Below, piece by piece: positions 1 through 6,456 of a DNA stretch of 6,456 nucleotides (position 1 is the stretch's first letter; every line of letters starts with the position of its first letter). Source of the stretch: Glaciimonas sp. (GTDB lineage: Bacteria; Pseudomonadota; Gammaproteobacteria; Burkholderiales; Burkholderiaceae). Under the pieces are notes generated by a model, which was not told the DNA's origin, ran no database searches, and worked only from the letters and a program-made list of their open reading frames with translations. Location: the NCBI GenBank assembly GCA_014377145.1, contig JACMQE010000258.1, positions 1 through 6,456 of the forward strand, given 5' to 3'. Made by a program: the position numbers and the translations under genes.

Positions 1-377
1 AATTGCTGGTCAGTCGGAATATTTACTGCCTTTGCAGTTTCAATCACCCGCGACACATCCGCAGCATTCACTTCCTTATCTTTGATTGCCACCATACCGC
101 TTGAATTAAAGCTGCGGATGTGGCTACCAGCGATACCGGTATAAACATTACGAATCTTGCAGTCGGCCATCAGCTCAGCTTCTTCAAGAGCGCGCTGGAT
201 AGACTCGACGGTGGCCTCAATGTTAACCACGACCCCTTTCTTCAATCCTTTAGATTCATACTGACCGAGACCGATCACTTGATGTTGTCCGTCCGGAAGA
301 ATCTCCGCTACTACCGCCACTACTTTGGAGGTGCCGATGTCAAGGCCGACGATCAAATTTTTTGCGTCTTTAGTCAT
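1..377 (-). CDS. ftsA: FtsA, actin-like divisome protein (N-terminal part; 3' end beyond window)
   Basis: Cytoplasmic ATP-binding actin homologue that tethers FtsZ polymers to the membrane and recruits later division proteins. Only the first 125 codons are present; the frame is open to the left edge, so the gene is cut by the window. The translation starts MTKDAKNLIVGLDIGTSKV. IVGLDIGTSKVVAVVAE (9-25) is the phosphate-1 loop of the actin/Hsp70 fold in domain 1A. KGVVVNIEATVESIQRAL (47-64) and VYTGIAGSHIRSFNSSG (78-94) are strongly FtsA-like, the latter leading into domain 1C that replaces actin subdomain 1B. The start at 375-377 gives the expected N-terminus, with a weak GGA about five bases upstream. 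The spacer from ftsQ is only 16 A+T-rich bases, consistent with cotranscription. The C-terminal membrane-targeting helix is outside the window. Confidence 0.96.
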   Translation of the reverse strand, partial: MTKDAKNLIVGLDIGTSKVVAVVAEILPDGQHQVIGLGQYESKGLKKGVVVNIEATVESIQRALEEAELMADCKIRNVYTGIAGSHIRSFNSSGMVAIKDKEVNAADVSRVIETAKAVNIPTDQQ

Positions 378-393
378 AATATTCCGTTTATTA

Positions 394-1155
394 TTATTTA
401 TTTCCCAATCCTGCATTAAGGCCACTCGCCTTTAACGCCAGACCATTCGGATAACGCATATCCACACTTTCAATTCGATCCTGCAAACACGACAGCAACT
501 GCGGGTAAATCTCTACCAATCGATCAACCCGCTCATGCAAGGTTGACTTATTTTTCTCTCTTCCCAATGCCACCGTCATGCCATTGTCAAGTTTGACGCT
601 CCATGCATAGCGGGGCGACAATTCTACTGCAATCGGGGTCAAATTAAGCGGCGCAAACCATTCCTGAAAATCTGCAAAACGCGCTAATACATCTTTTTCA
701 CTACCGCTAGGGCCACCAAACTTCAGTAAGTCGCCATCCTCTTCAGCTTCGGCTAGGTTAGCGATAAATAAATCACCTTTGGCCGATAACAACCGCCCGT
801 CTTCGCCCCAGGTGCCGAGGGGCTGATATTCCTCAACTTTTACAAATAGCTGATTTGGCCATTCGCGTTGGACCGATGCTTTACGCACCCAAGACACAGA
901 CTCGAACGCCGCCCTTACTGTATTCAGATTGGTTGTAAAGAAATTACCTTTAATATGCGGCAATGCACTGGCGCGTATCGTTAATGGATTCACCCGCCGT
1001 AATTCAGTTTGGTCAATACCCTCAACCCAAATCACCTTCAGCGTAAACATTGGTCGCTGCGCCAGCCACCACACACCGGATGCGAGCAAGACGAGCAAAG
1101 CCAGCCCGAATAAAGCATTGGAAATTGCATTCAATATTTTTATGTCTTGCCACAT
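394..1155 (-). CDS. ftsQ: FtsQ, divisome assembly protein
   Basis: Bitopic inner-membrane protein that recruits FtsB and FtsL to the septum and links early and late divisome components. From the start chosen here it has 253 aa. A short cytoplasmic N-terminus is followed by one membrane helix (about 14-33, ALFGLALLVLLASGVWWLAQ). A periplasmic POTRA domain runs from about 37 to 108 and contains NFFTTNL (71-77) and WVRKASVQREWPNQLFV (89-105), the hallmark of FtsQ/DivIB POTRA domains. The FtsQ-type beta domain ends in DMRYPNGLALKAS (232-244), the strand region that contacts FtsB in E. coli. MWQDIKILN is chosen as the N-terminus because remembered Oxalobacteraceae and Burkholderiales homologues begin similarly. 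The frame extends 14 codons further to TTG at 1197, with ATG at 1191, and none of the three starts has a strong ribosome binding site. The stop lies 16 bp before ftsA. Confidence 0.93.
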   Translation of the reverse strand: MWQDIKILNAISNALFGLALLVLLASGVWWLAQRPMFTLKVIWVEGIDQTELRRVNPLTIRASALPHIKGNFFTTNLNTVRAAFESVSWVRKASVQREWPNQLFVKVEEYQPLGTWGEDGRLLSAKGDLFIANLAEAEEDGDLLKFGGPSGSEKDVLARFADFQEWFAPLNLTPIAVELSPRYAWSVKLDNGMTVALGREKNKSTLHERVDRLVEIYPQLLSCLQDRIESVDMRYPNGLALKASGLNAGLGNK

Positions 1156-1256
1156 AGTTGCTATCTTTATTGCTATTACTTGCGAATACATTACCAATTT
1201 TTACGAAACTGGACACCCACTAAAAGAAGCTGTTGCTCATCTGTATTAAGAATAGG
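1156..1256. other. ddl-ftsQ spacer
   Basis: This 101-bp stretch lies between the ddl stop and the preferred ftsQ start. Its ftsQ-proximal 42 bases remain open in the ftsQ frame (to TTG at 1195-1197, with ATG at 1189-1191), closed by an in-frame TAA at 1201-1203. No intrinsic terminator and no convincing promoter pair was seen. In E. coli, ftsQ-proximal promoters are known inside ddlB, so a promoter may lie further upstream. Confidence 0.5.
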
Positions 1257-2228
1257 TCAGACTGCTGTCCAAGCTTTGGACAGCGTCAAATCAAGCGCTG
1301 CCGAGGCTAGTATTTCTACACATAATTCTTCGTAACACGATCCTGCCTGTTTTGCCGACATCGGCACCAGCGAATGGCTCTGCATTCCAGGCGAAGTATT
1401 AATTTCCAGTAAAAATGGCGCGTGATCAATGGACCGCAACATAAAGTCCACCCGCGCCCAGCCTTTGCAACCTATCACATTGAAAGCCTGCACCGCCAAT
1501 GCCTTTATCTGATGCGTCAATGCGTCATTCAAAGGCGCTGGGCATAAATACGTGGTGTCATCAGTAAAGTATTTATGCTGATAGTCGTAATTGCCATCCG
1601 GCGCTCGAATCTCAACGATCGGCAGTGCTCGCGCATTCCGACCAGCACCGAAAACTGGTACCGTCAACTCACGCCCAGCGATAAATTCTTCGGCTAGCAC
1701 TACGTCGTCATATTTGGCACATAATGCGAAACCATCATCAATGTCGGCGCAACTAGTTACCTTGCTTATACCGATTGTCGAGCCTTCATGCGGCGCTTTG
1801 AGCATCAGCGGCAAACCCAGAAAATCCGGCAACTGTCGCAATTCTTCGCTAGACGCTGTCGTTGAATCCAGTACTAGAAAACGTGGCGTTGGCAAGCCCA
1901 CACTTTGCCAGACATACTTACTCATCACCTTGTCCATCGCAATCGCTGAAGCCATAACGCCGGGTCCCGTGTACGGAATACCTAACTGTTCCAATGCGCC
2001 CTGAATCGTGCCATCTTCACCGTACCGTCCGTGTAATGCGATGAAGACGCGATCAAATTTTTCTGCTGCCAATTCGGCCAGGCTACGTTCAGCCGGATCA
2101 AATAAATGTGCATCGATACCTTGGCTTTGCAACGCCTGCATAACGCCGTTACCCGACATTATCGAGACTTCGCGCTCAGCCGAGCACCCACCGAACAGGA
2201 CGCCAACTTTTCCGAATTGTTTGGTCAT
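1257..2228 (-). CDS. ddl: Ddl, D-alanine--D-alanine ligase (DdlB type)
   Basis: Cytoplasmic ATP-grasp ligase that joins two D-alanines; MurF then adds the dipeptide to the UDP-MurNAc-tripeptide. The translation is 323 aa, slightly longer than E. coli DdlB because of a short C-terminal tail (about 311-323). The N-terminal domain has VLFGGCSAEREVS (10-22), with E18 matching the first D-Ala-binding Glu, and IALHGRYGEDG (63-73). The ATP-grasp domain has LKAPHEGSTIG (143-153, with K144 and S150), EEF (180-182), HKYFTDDTTYLCPA (218-231, Y220 matching the E. coli Tyr of the active-site triad), ARVDFML (258-264), EINTSPGM (275-282) and SHSLVPM (284-290). The Tyr, together with the dcw position, indicates a D-Ala-D-Ala enzyme and not D-Ala-D-Lac. 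In-frame TAA at 2235-2237 leaves 2228 as the only sensible start. The next gene, ftsQ, lies 101 bp downstream. Confidence 0.97.
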   Translation of the reverse strand: MTKQFGKVGVLFGGCSAEREVSIMSGNGVMQALQSQGIDAHLFDPAERSLAELAAEKFDRVFIALHGRYGEDGTIQGALEQLGIPYTGPGVMASAIAMDKVMSKYVWQSVGLPTPRFLVLDSTTASSEELRQLPDFLGLPLMLKAPHEGSTIGISKVTSCADIDDGFALCAKYDDVVLAEEFIAGRELTVPVFGAGRNARALPIVEIRAPDGNYDYQHKYFTDDTTYLCPAPLNDALTHQIKALAVQAFNVIGCKGWARVDFMLRSIDHAPFLLEINTSPGMQSHSLVPMSAKQAGSCYEELCVEILASAALDLTLSKAWTAV

Positions 2229-2300
2229 ATTTTCTTATGTATGCATGATTCATGAATCATTTATTTATCTGCTATTTGCTCACTAAAAACTGCATAACAG
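2229..2300. other. murC-ddl spacer with palindrome and mini-frame
   Basis: This 72-bp A+T-rich spacer breaks the run of overlapping genes. Read on the minus strand from the murC stop, it contains a short 5-bp stem ending in a T run, a perfect 16-bp palindrome, and an 11-codon frame ending on the ddl start. The ddl ribosome binding site is weak (TAAG, five bases before the ATG). No promoter with both a credible -35 and -10 was found. Confidence 0.6.
2245..2260. repeat. Perfect 16-bp palindrome in the ddl leader
   Basis: ATGATTCATGAATCAT is exactly self-complementary with its centre between 2252 and 2253; the next base pair outward (2244/2261) does not match. It ends 17 bases before the ddl ATG. 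It could be a dimeric regulator's site or, in RNA, a small A+U-rich hairpin, though with no unpaired loop bases the hairpin would open to a shorter stem. The symmetry is visible in the sequence; any function is inference. Confidence 0.5.
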
Positions 2301-3710
2301 TTAATCTGGGGCGATCTGGTTCACCAACTGCGCAGGAACACCGCTGATAGAGCCCGCGCCCATCGTCATAACAACGTCGCCGTCACGCACAAGGTTGACA
2401 ATCAACGCATGCATATCGGTAATATTTTCAACAAATACCAGTTCGCCCATGCCAGCGACGCGTAATGCGTGCGCCAATGCCTGTCCATCGGCTGCAACGA
2501 TCGGCATTTCACCTGCAGCATAGACTTCTGCTAATATCAACACATCGACGCTAGACAAAACCTTGACAAAATCTTCGAATAAATCACGCGTGCGAGTATA
2601 ACGATGTGGCTGGAATGCCAGCACCAGCCGGCGCCCCGGATATGCACCGCGTGCGGCTGAAATTGTTGCAGCTGTTTCGGCCGGATGATGCCCGTAGTCA
2701 TCAACCAACGCGTATGTGCCAGTGGACTTGGTGTCTGTAGCCATTAGCGGGATTTCGCCATAACGGGTAAAGCGCCGACCAACTCCATGAAATTCTGTCA
2801 AAGCCTTTTGAATCGCAGCATCGGCAACCCCGAGCTCACGTGCAATAGCCACCGCGGCGCAAGCGTTTTGCACGTTATGCATGCCGGGTTGATTTAAGCT
2901 GATCGGCAGGGGCGTATAGCCGTCTTGCACCACAGTAAATTGCATATGACCCTTAACCGCTTTAGCGTCAATCGCTCGTACTTGTGCTTCTTCATGAAAG
3001 CCATAAGTGGTGATCGGCTTGGAAATATGCGGCATTATGTCGCGTACGTTGGCATCGTCAAGGCATAGCACTGCGACACCATAAAACGGCAAACGCTGAG
3101 TAAACTCGATAAAAGCCTGTTTCAACTTAGCGAAATCGTGATCATAAGTTTCCATATGATCGGCATCAATATTGGTAATCACCGCAATCAATGGCGACAA
3201 ATTGAGGAAAGACCCATCGGACTCGTCGGCCTCGACCACAATAAAATCGCTAGAACCCAATTTGGCGTTCGCACCGGCGCTAGTGAGACGACCACCGATG
3301 ACAAACGTTGGGTCTAGCCCACCTTCCGCCAAAGCACTTGCTACCAAACTAGTTGTCGTTGTTTTACCGTGTGTGCCAGCTATCGCGATACCGCGCTTGA
3401 GGCGCATCAGCTCTGCCAGCATCATTGAGCGCGGTACAATCGGAATATACTTTTCACGGCCAGCGATCACTTCTGGGTTATTTGCTTTTACCGCTGTCGA
3501 CGTGACAATAGCATTAGCGTTCAAAATATTTTCGGCAGCGTGGCCCAAGGTAACTTTGGCACCAAGCGTCACCAAGCGGCGAGTTGCCGCATTACAGATG
3601 ATGTCTGAACCGGATACGGTATAACCGAGGTTCAACAAGACTTCAGCAATCCCGCTCATTCCGGAACCACCGATACCGACAAAATGGATATTTTTTACTT
3701 TATGTTTCAT
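2301..3710 (-). CDS. murC: MurC, UDP-N-acetylmuramate--L-alanine ligase
   Basis: Cytoplasmic ATP-dependent ligase that adds L-alanine, the first stem-peptide residue, to UDP-MurNAc; MurD acts next. The translation is 469 aa, within the usual range, with all three Mur ligase domains. The N-terminal Rossmann-like domain has [12 protein letters not shown] (9-20). The central ATPase domain has the P-loop [10 protein letters not shown] (111-120), [11 protein letters not shown] (158-168), [10 protein letters not shown] (180-189) and HNVQNACAA (278-286). GVGRRF (309-314) leads into the C-terminal domain with DDYGHHP (337-343) and [11 protein letters not shown] (367-377). The residues expected for nucleotide and metal binding (K116, T117, E160, H185) are present. 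The start at 3710 overlaps the murG stop as ATGA and has AAGGA seven bases upstream, so translation is probably coupled to murG. A 72-bp spacer separates the stop from ddl. Nothing in the protein is unusual. Confidence 0.98.
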   Translation of the reverse strand: MKHKVKNIHFVGIGGSGMSGIAEVLLNLGYTVSGSDIICNAATRRLVTLGAKVTLGHAAENILNANAIVTSTAVKANNPEVIAGREKYIPIVPRSMMLAELMRLKRGIAIAGTHGKTTTTSLVASALAEGGLDPTFVIGGRLTSAGANAKLGSSDFIVVEADESDGSFLNLSPLIAVITNIDADHMETYDHDFAKLKQAFIEFTQRLPFYGVAVLCLDDANVRDIMPHISKPITTYGFHEEAQVRAIDAKAVKGHMQFTVVQDGYTPLPISLNQPGMHNVQNACAAVAIARELGVADAAIQKALTEFHGVGRRFTRYGEIPLMATDTKSTGTYALVDDYGHHPAETAATISAARGAYPGRRLVLAFQPHRYTRTRDLFEDFVKVLSSVDVLILAEVYAAGEMPIVAADGQALAHALRVAGMGELVFVENITDMHALIVNLVRDGDVVMTMGAGSISGVPAQLVNQIAPD

Positions 3711-4798
3711 GGTTGCTTCCTTACCGCTAATTCTTCAAGGACCTGAGCGATGGTGTGATTAGCATCGCGACGACCATTTTCATATGCAGCCTGCGCCATC
3801 GCCTTACAATCCTGACGTGTCATGGTGGACAGCAATGCAAATAGACGCTCTTTATTTAAGTCATTTTGCGGCAAATAAATTGCCGCTTTTTTAGTCGCCA
3901 TCCAGCGGGCATTATCACGTTGATGCGAGGTGGTCGAAGCTACAAATGGAATCAATACACTAGCAACGCCCGCCGCGGTTAATTCAGAAACAGTCATCGC
4001 ACCGGCGCGGCAAACCACCAAATCGGCATAAGCATAACGGCGCGGCATGTCGTCGATAAAAGCCACCACTTCTGCGGCGACACCGTCTGCGTTATAAGCA
4101 GCCTGTAAGGCTGCGATATGCTGTTTACCGGATTGATGCGTGACACTTGGACGCAAATGGGCAGGCATCATTGCCAATGCTGCTGGCAAACAATCGTTCA
4201 GCGCTTTGGCACCCAGACTGCCACCAACAACGAGCAAACGTAAAGGTCCGATACGACCGCTGTAACGTTGTTCGGGCGATGGTAATTGCGTGATTTCCTT
4301 TCGTACCGGATTACCTGTGACTTGTGCCTTATCAGCGACGTTACCAAGTGTGGCAGGTAAACCAAACAACACGCGCTGCGCCAGCGGCGCCAACATTTTA
4401 TTTGATAACAACAATGTCGCATCTGCGTTGACCAGTACCAATGGCACACCGCGCAGACGCGCCATAACCCCACCGGGGATAGTGATATACCCACCCATGC
4501 CAAGCACTACGTCTGGCTGACGTTGTCCAATAATGCTAAAGCAAGCGGGAAAACTGATCAACAAGCGCCAGGCTCCACGTAATGTATTTGCAAGACCTTT
4601 ACCGCGCAAACCAGAAAAAGTGATGCGATCCATCTCAATGTTATGACGCGGGACCAATTCGCCTTCCATTCCGTGGGTTGTACCAAGCCAGGTGACCTGC
4701 CAGCCACGTTGCCGCATAGTGTCGGCAATGGCCAGGCCAGGAAAAATATGCCCTCCAGTTCCGGCAGCCATGATCAACATTTTTTTCATCGGTGTCAT
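3707..4798 (-). CDS. murG: MurG, undecaprenyl-PP-MurNAc-pentapeptide GlcNAc transferase
   Basis: Peripheral inner-membrane GT-B glycosyltransferase of family GT28. It transfers GlcNAc from UDP-GlcNAc to lipid I, giving lipid II, the substrate of FtsW encoded just upstream. The translation is 363 aa, normal length. The N-terminal acceptor-side domain has the first glycine loop [11 protein letters not shown] (11-21) and [11 protein letters not shown] (100-110). The C-terminal donor domain has [12 protein letters not shown] (190-201), HQSG (221-224), FIDDM (247-251), [11 protein letters not shown] (263-273, with E272 matching the UDP-GlcNAc-binding Glu) and HQRDNA (292-297). The HEQN motif usual after the second glycine loop is replaced by VNAD (123-126); see findings. 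The start at 4798 overlaps the ftsW stop as ATGA and has GGGGGT five bases upstream. Met4 (4787-4789) would look more like many homologues but has no such site. The stop overlaps the murC start as ATGA. Confidence 0.97.
   Translation of the reverse strand: MTPMKKMLIMAAGTGGHIFPGLAIADTMRQRGWQVTWLGTTHGMEGELVPRHNIEMDRITFSGLRGKGLANTLRGAWRLLISFPACFSIIGQRQPDVVLGMGGYITIPGGVMARLRGVPLVLVNADATLLLSNKMLAPLAQRVLFGLPATLGNVADKAQVTGNPVRKEITQLPSPEQRYSGRIGPLRLLVVGGSLGAKALNDCLPAALAMMPAHLRPSVTHQSGKQHIAALQAAYNADGVAAEVVAFIDDMPRRYAYADLVVCRAGAMTVSELTAAGVASVLIPFVASTTSHQRDNARWMATKKAAIYLPQNDLNKERLFALLSTMTRQDCKAMAQAAYENGRRDANHTIAQVLEELAVRKQP
3718..3722 (-). promoter_or_regulatory. Ribosome binding site of murC, inside the end of murG
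   Basis: AAGGA on the minus strand, seven bases before the murC ATG and within the last murG codons. It is a good Shine-Dalgarno match at normal spacing and fixes the murC start at the ATGA overlap. Confidence 0.75.
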
Positions 4799-6051
4799 GA
4801 ACGACCCCCACGCATCATGACGCGATTTTCATAATCAATTCTTAACAACATTGCTAATCCCACACAGTTAATCAGTACACCAGAACCGCCATAGCTCATG
4901 AGTGGCAAAGTCAAACCCTTGGTCGGCAATAAACCCAGATTTACGCCCATGTTGATAAAGGTCTGCACACCAATCCATATGCCAATACCTTTAGCCGTTA
5001 ATCCAGCAAAAATCTGTTCCATGGCGATAGCCTGACGCCCGATCTCAAAAGCGCGTTTGATGATCCAGTAAAACATGATGACCACTACCAGCACACCGAC
5101 GAAACCGAGCTCTTCACCAATCACTGCAAGTAAAAAGTCGGTATGGGCTTCTGGCAAGTAGTGCAATTTTTCAACACTAGCACCTAGGCCGACACCGAAT
5201 ATTTCACCCCGTCCGAATGCAATCAACGAATGCGAAAGTTGATAGGCTTTACCTAATGCATTGTCTTGCTCCCACGGATTTAGATATGCAAAAATCCGTT
5301 CTCGACGCCAAGGTGATAACCAGATCAATAGCGCAAACATCACGGCCAGCATCGCTGTAATGCCGCCAAACCAAATACCATTAATGCCACCTAAAAACAG
5401 AATTCCCATGGCGATGCAGACGATGACGCCAAGTGCGCCAAGATCAGGCTCTAACATCAGCAATAATCCCACTAAACCGACCGCTGCCGTCATCGGCAAA
5501 AATCCCTTGGTCAGTTTATGCATCACTTCTTGTTTGCGCACTGTGTAATTGGCCGCATATAGGACGATGAACAACTTCATTAATTCCGATGGCTGCAAAT
5601 TAAAGACACGGAACGATAACCAACGCTTAGCGCCATTGACGCCTTTACCTAAACCGGGCATTAATACCAACGCCAATAAAATCAGCGTCACGACAAATAA
5701 ATAAGGAGCCCAACGTTGCCAGGTCGCCATCCGAATACGAAAAGTCAACAGACCAGCAACGGTAGAAACAAAGATAAATATCGCTTGCCGCAATAGAAAG
5801 TTATAACTTTTATATTTTGAATATTTAGGCGAATCCGGCAGCGCAATCGACGCCGAATAAACCATTACTAGTCCGAGCAACATTAACAGCACGGCCACCC
5901 ATACCAGGAGTTGATCGTATTCCATCATCTTGGAACGTTGCATACCGGTTTTGAAGCCATTGGCCGAACGCGTACGCGTCTGTAATGGTGCATGCGGTTT
6001 TGCCGCAGCCTTATCGCTAACTCCTGAAAAAAATGGAATAACGAATTTCAT
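4795..6051 (-). CDS. ftsW: FtsW, SEDS-family septal peptidoglycan glycosyltransferase
   Basis: Integral inner-membrane protein that polymerises lipid II into septal glycan with its partner transpeptidase FtsI (PBP3). The translation is 418 aa, close to the usual size, with about ten hydrophobic segments (roughly 47-67, 84-105, 114-132, 153-170, 184-201, 203-222, 225-246, 306-330, 345-373, 385-404). SEDS hallmarks are present: NGAKRW (139-144), QPSE (153-156), EPDLG (201-205, Glu where E. coli has Gln) and LPEAHTDF (299-306). D305 aligns with the Asp considered catalytic in SEDS enzymes. The C-terminal FtsW/RodA/SpoVE signature [19 protein letters not shown] lies at 373-391, ending in Gly where Ser is common. 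The first ~43 residues are a basic, probably cytoplasmic tail ending RSKMMEYD. The start at 6051 is chosen because it overlaps the murD stop as ATGA and has GAGGT six bases upstream; internal Met37, Met42 and Met43 are less likely. Its TGA overlaps the murG start. Confidence 0.97.
   Translation of the reverse strand: MKFVIPFFSGVSDKAAAKPHAPLQTRTRSANGFKTGMQRSKMMEYDQLLVWVAVLLMLLGLVMVYSASIALPDSPKYSKYKSYNFLLRQAIFIFVSTVAGLLTFRIRMATWQRWAPYLFVVTLILLALVLMPGLGKGVNGAKRWLSFRVFNLQPSELMKLFIVLYAANYTVRKQEVMHKLTKGFLPMTAAVGLVGLLLMLEPDLGALGVIVCIAMGILFLGGINGIWFGGITAMLAVMFALLIWLSPWRRERIFAYLNPWEQDNALGKAYQLSHSLIAFGRGEIFGVGLGASVEKLHYLPEAHTDFLLAVIGEELGFVGVLVVVIMFYWIIKRAFEIGRQAIAMEQIFAGLTAKGIGIWIGVQTFINMGVNLGLLPTKGLTLPLMSYGGSGVLINCVGLAMLLRIDYENRVMMRGGRS
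4804..4809 (-). promoter_or_regulatory. Ribosome binding site of murG, inside the end of ftsW
   Basis: On the minus strand GGGGGT sits five bases before the ATG at 4798. It differs from GGAGGT at one base, and a G-U wobble would still allow pairing to ACCUCC of 16S rRNA. No comparable site precedes the next ATG at 4787-4789, so this site favours the start that overlaps the ftsW stop. Confidence 0.6.
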
Positions 6052-6456
6052 ATACTTACCTCACCGCGTGCCAGCGCCAGTTCACGCACGGCAGCGACAA
6101 ATGTCTCAGCGCGATGCACATAACTGCGGAACATATCAAAACTGGCGCATGCCGGCGACAACAATACGGCATCGCCAGCGTGGGCGAGTTGCGCCGCCTG
6201 TTGCACCGCTTCTTCTAAGGTTTCGCAATCGATAATGTTGATCCCGGCGGATAACAGTGCGCTGTTCACGGCATGACGAATAGCATCGGCATCGCGCCCA
6301 ATCAATATCAGTGCCCGACCGTAATGTGCCAATGGTTCTGCCAAAGGCGTAAAATCTTGCCCTTTACCTTCGCCACCCGCAATCAATAATAGGCGATTCG
6401 GGGTAACGCCACCGTCCGGGCCGCGACCCAAACCATTCAGTGCTGCGACCGTGGCG
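6048..6456 (-). CDS. murD: MurD, UDP-N-acetylmuramoyl-L-alanine--D-glutamate ligase (C-terminal part; 5' end beyond window)
   Basis: Cytoplasmic Mur ligase that adds D-glutamate to UDP-MurNAc-L-Ala using ATP. Only the last 135 codons are present; the frame stays open to the right edge with no start, so the gene is cut by the window and not broken. The fragment is the C-terminal Mur ligase domain. It opens with ATVAALNG, the stretch that follows the carbamylated-lysine region in MurD. It then shows [14 protein letters not shown] (the family's GGDGK-type loop, Glu for Asp) and [13 protein letters not shown], the typical MurD C-terminal substrate-binding motif, followed by RAETF where many homologues have RG..F. 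An internal TTG at 6429-6431 could be mistaken for a start, but the homology continues upstream of it. The TGA stop overlaps the ftsW ATG as ATGA, implying translational coupling. The identification is secure; the N-terminal and central domains cannot be assessed. Confidence 0.96.
   Translation of the reverse strand, partial: ATVAALNGLGRGPDGGVTPNRLLLIAGGEGKGQDFTPLAEPLAHYGRALILIGRDADAIRHAVNSALLSAGINIIDCETLEEAVQQAAQLAHAGDAVLLSPACASFDMFRSYVHRAETFVAAVRELALARGEVSI
6058..6062 (-). promoter_or_regulatory. Ribosome binding site of ftsW, inside the end of murD
   Basis: On the minus strand GAGGT lies six bases before the ftsW ATG, within the last murD codons. It is a good match to the anti-Shine-Dalgarno sequence and supports the upstream ATG at 6051 over the internal methionines, so the basic N-terminal tail of FtsW is probably translated. 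Confidence 0.75.

Noticed and set aside
120..419. 99-codon plus-strand frame at the left edge
   Set aside because: It is antisense to the ftsA N-terminus, which is clearly identified by its phosphate-1 loop.
929..1249. 106-codon plus-strand frame and a 64-codon minus-strand frame (1022-1216) across the ftsQ 5' end
   Set aside because: Both overlap the FtsQ membrane and POTRA coding region in other frames. Neither has a good ribosome binding site or recognisable sequence.
1156..1256. Possible sigma-70 promoter upstream of ftsQ
   Set aside because: A+T-rich stretches such as TAAAAA and TAATGT occur, but none pairs with a credible -35 at 16-18 bp spacing.
1591..2004. 137-codon open frame on the plus strand
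   Set aside because: It is antisense to the ATP-grasp region of ddl. Its composition is that of a reverse-complement shadow, with no family resemblance.
2178..2192. Cys15 in the Ddl GGCSAEREVS motif, where Thr, Lys or Glu is usual
   Set aside because: This position varies in the family and the functional Glu, Arg and Ser around it are intact; not evidence of altered activity.
2229..2300. Absence of murB between murC and ddl
   Set aside because: Many proteobacteria, including E. coli, have murB elsewhere; the murC-ddl adjacency is ordinary.
3172..3624. 150-codon open frame on the plus strand
   Set aside because: It lies wholly antisense to murC, whose motifs run straight through this region; the translation has no recognisable domain.
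4198..4503. 101-codon minus-strand frame inside murG
   Set aside because: It is an alternative frame within MurG, rich in Trp, Cys and Arg, and typical of an out-of-frame translation.
6429..6431. TTG as a start of a short 127-codon murD-like gene
   Set aside because: MurD homology (ATVAALNG) continues upstream in the same frame to the window edge, so the gene is simply cut by the window.
1..6456. A hidden mobile element, defence system, CRISPR array or RNA gene
   Set aside because: Almost the whole window is covered by conserved dcw genes in one direction. No direct-repeat arrays, transposase motifs, tRNA-like folds or composition breaks were noticed.

Overview
The window is a segment of the dcw (division and cell wall) cluster, read entirely on the minus strand. 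In transcription order, from the right edge to the left, it holds murD (3' part only), ftsW, murG, murC, ddl, ftsQ and ftsA (5' part only). All seven products are recognisable from motifs in their translations. No RNA gene, mobile element, CRISPR array, integration site or origin was seen. Nothing here suggests an undescribed system.

The gene order and protein details point to a betaproteobacterium of the Burkholderiales, probably Oxalobacteraceae or a close relative. The clues are FtsQ beginning MWQDIKILN, MurG with VNAD where most families have HEQN, and FtsW with a long basic N-terminal tail before RSKMMEYD. By eye, base composition is close to half G+C, on the low side for that order. The assignment comes from remembered family features, not from a search.

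Layout: murD, ftsW, murG and murC (6456 down to 2301) form one tightly packed block. Each of its three junctions is a 4-nt ATGA stop/start overlap, and the downstream gene has a Shine-Dalgarno-like site inside the end of the upstream gene. Packing then loosens: 72 bp between murC and ddl, 101 bp between ddl and ftsQ, and 16 bp between ftsQ and ftsA. The murC-ddl spacer holds a perfect 16-bp palindrome and an 11-codon mini-frame whose stop overlaps the ddl start. No convincing promoter or strong terminator was found in any spacer, so one transcript crossing the whole window is the simplest reading.

Together the genes supply cytoplasmic steps of peptidoglycan precursor synthesis (MurD adds D-Glu, MurC adds L-Ala, Ddl makes D-Ala-D-Ala), the membrane step from lipid I to lipid II (MurG), septal glycan polymerisation (FtsW), and divisome assembly (FtsQ in the periplasm, FtsA tethering FtsZ at the membrane). 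The most notable points are the MurG substitution at a usually conserved acceptor-site motif and the unexplained structure in the ddl leader.
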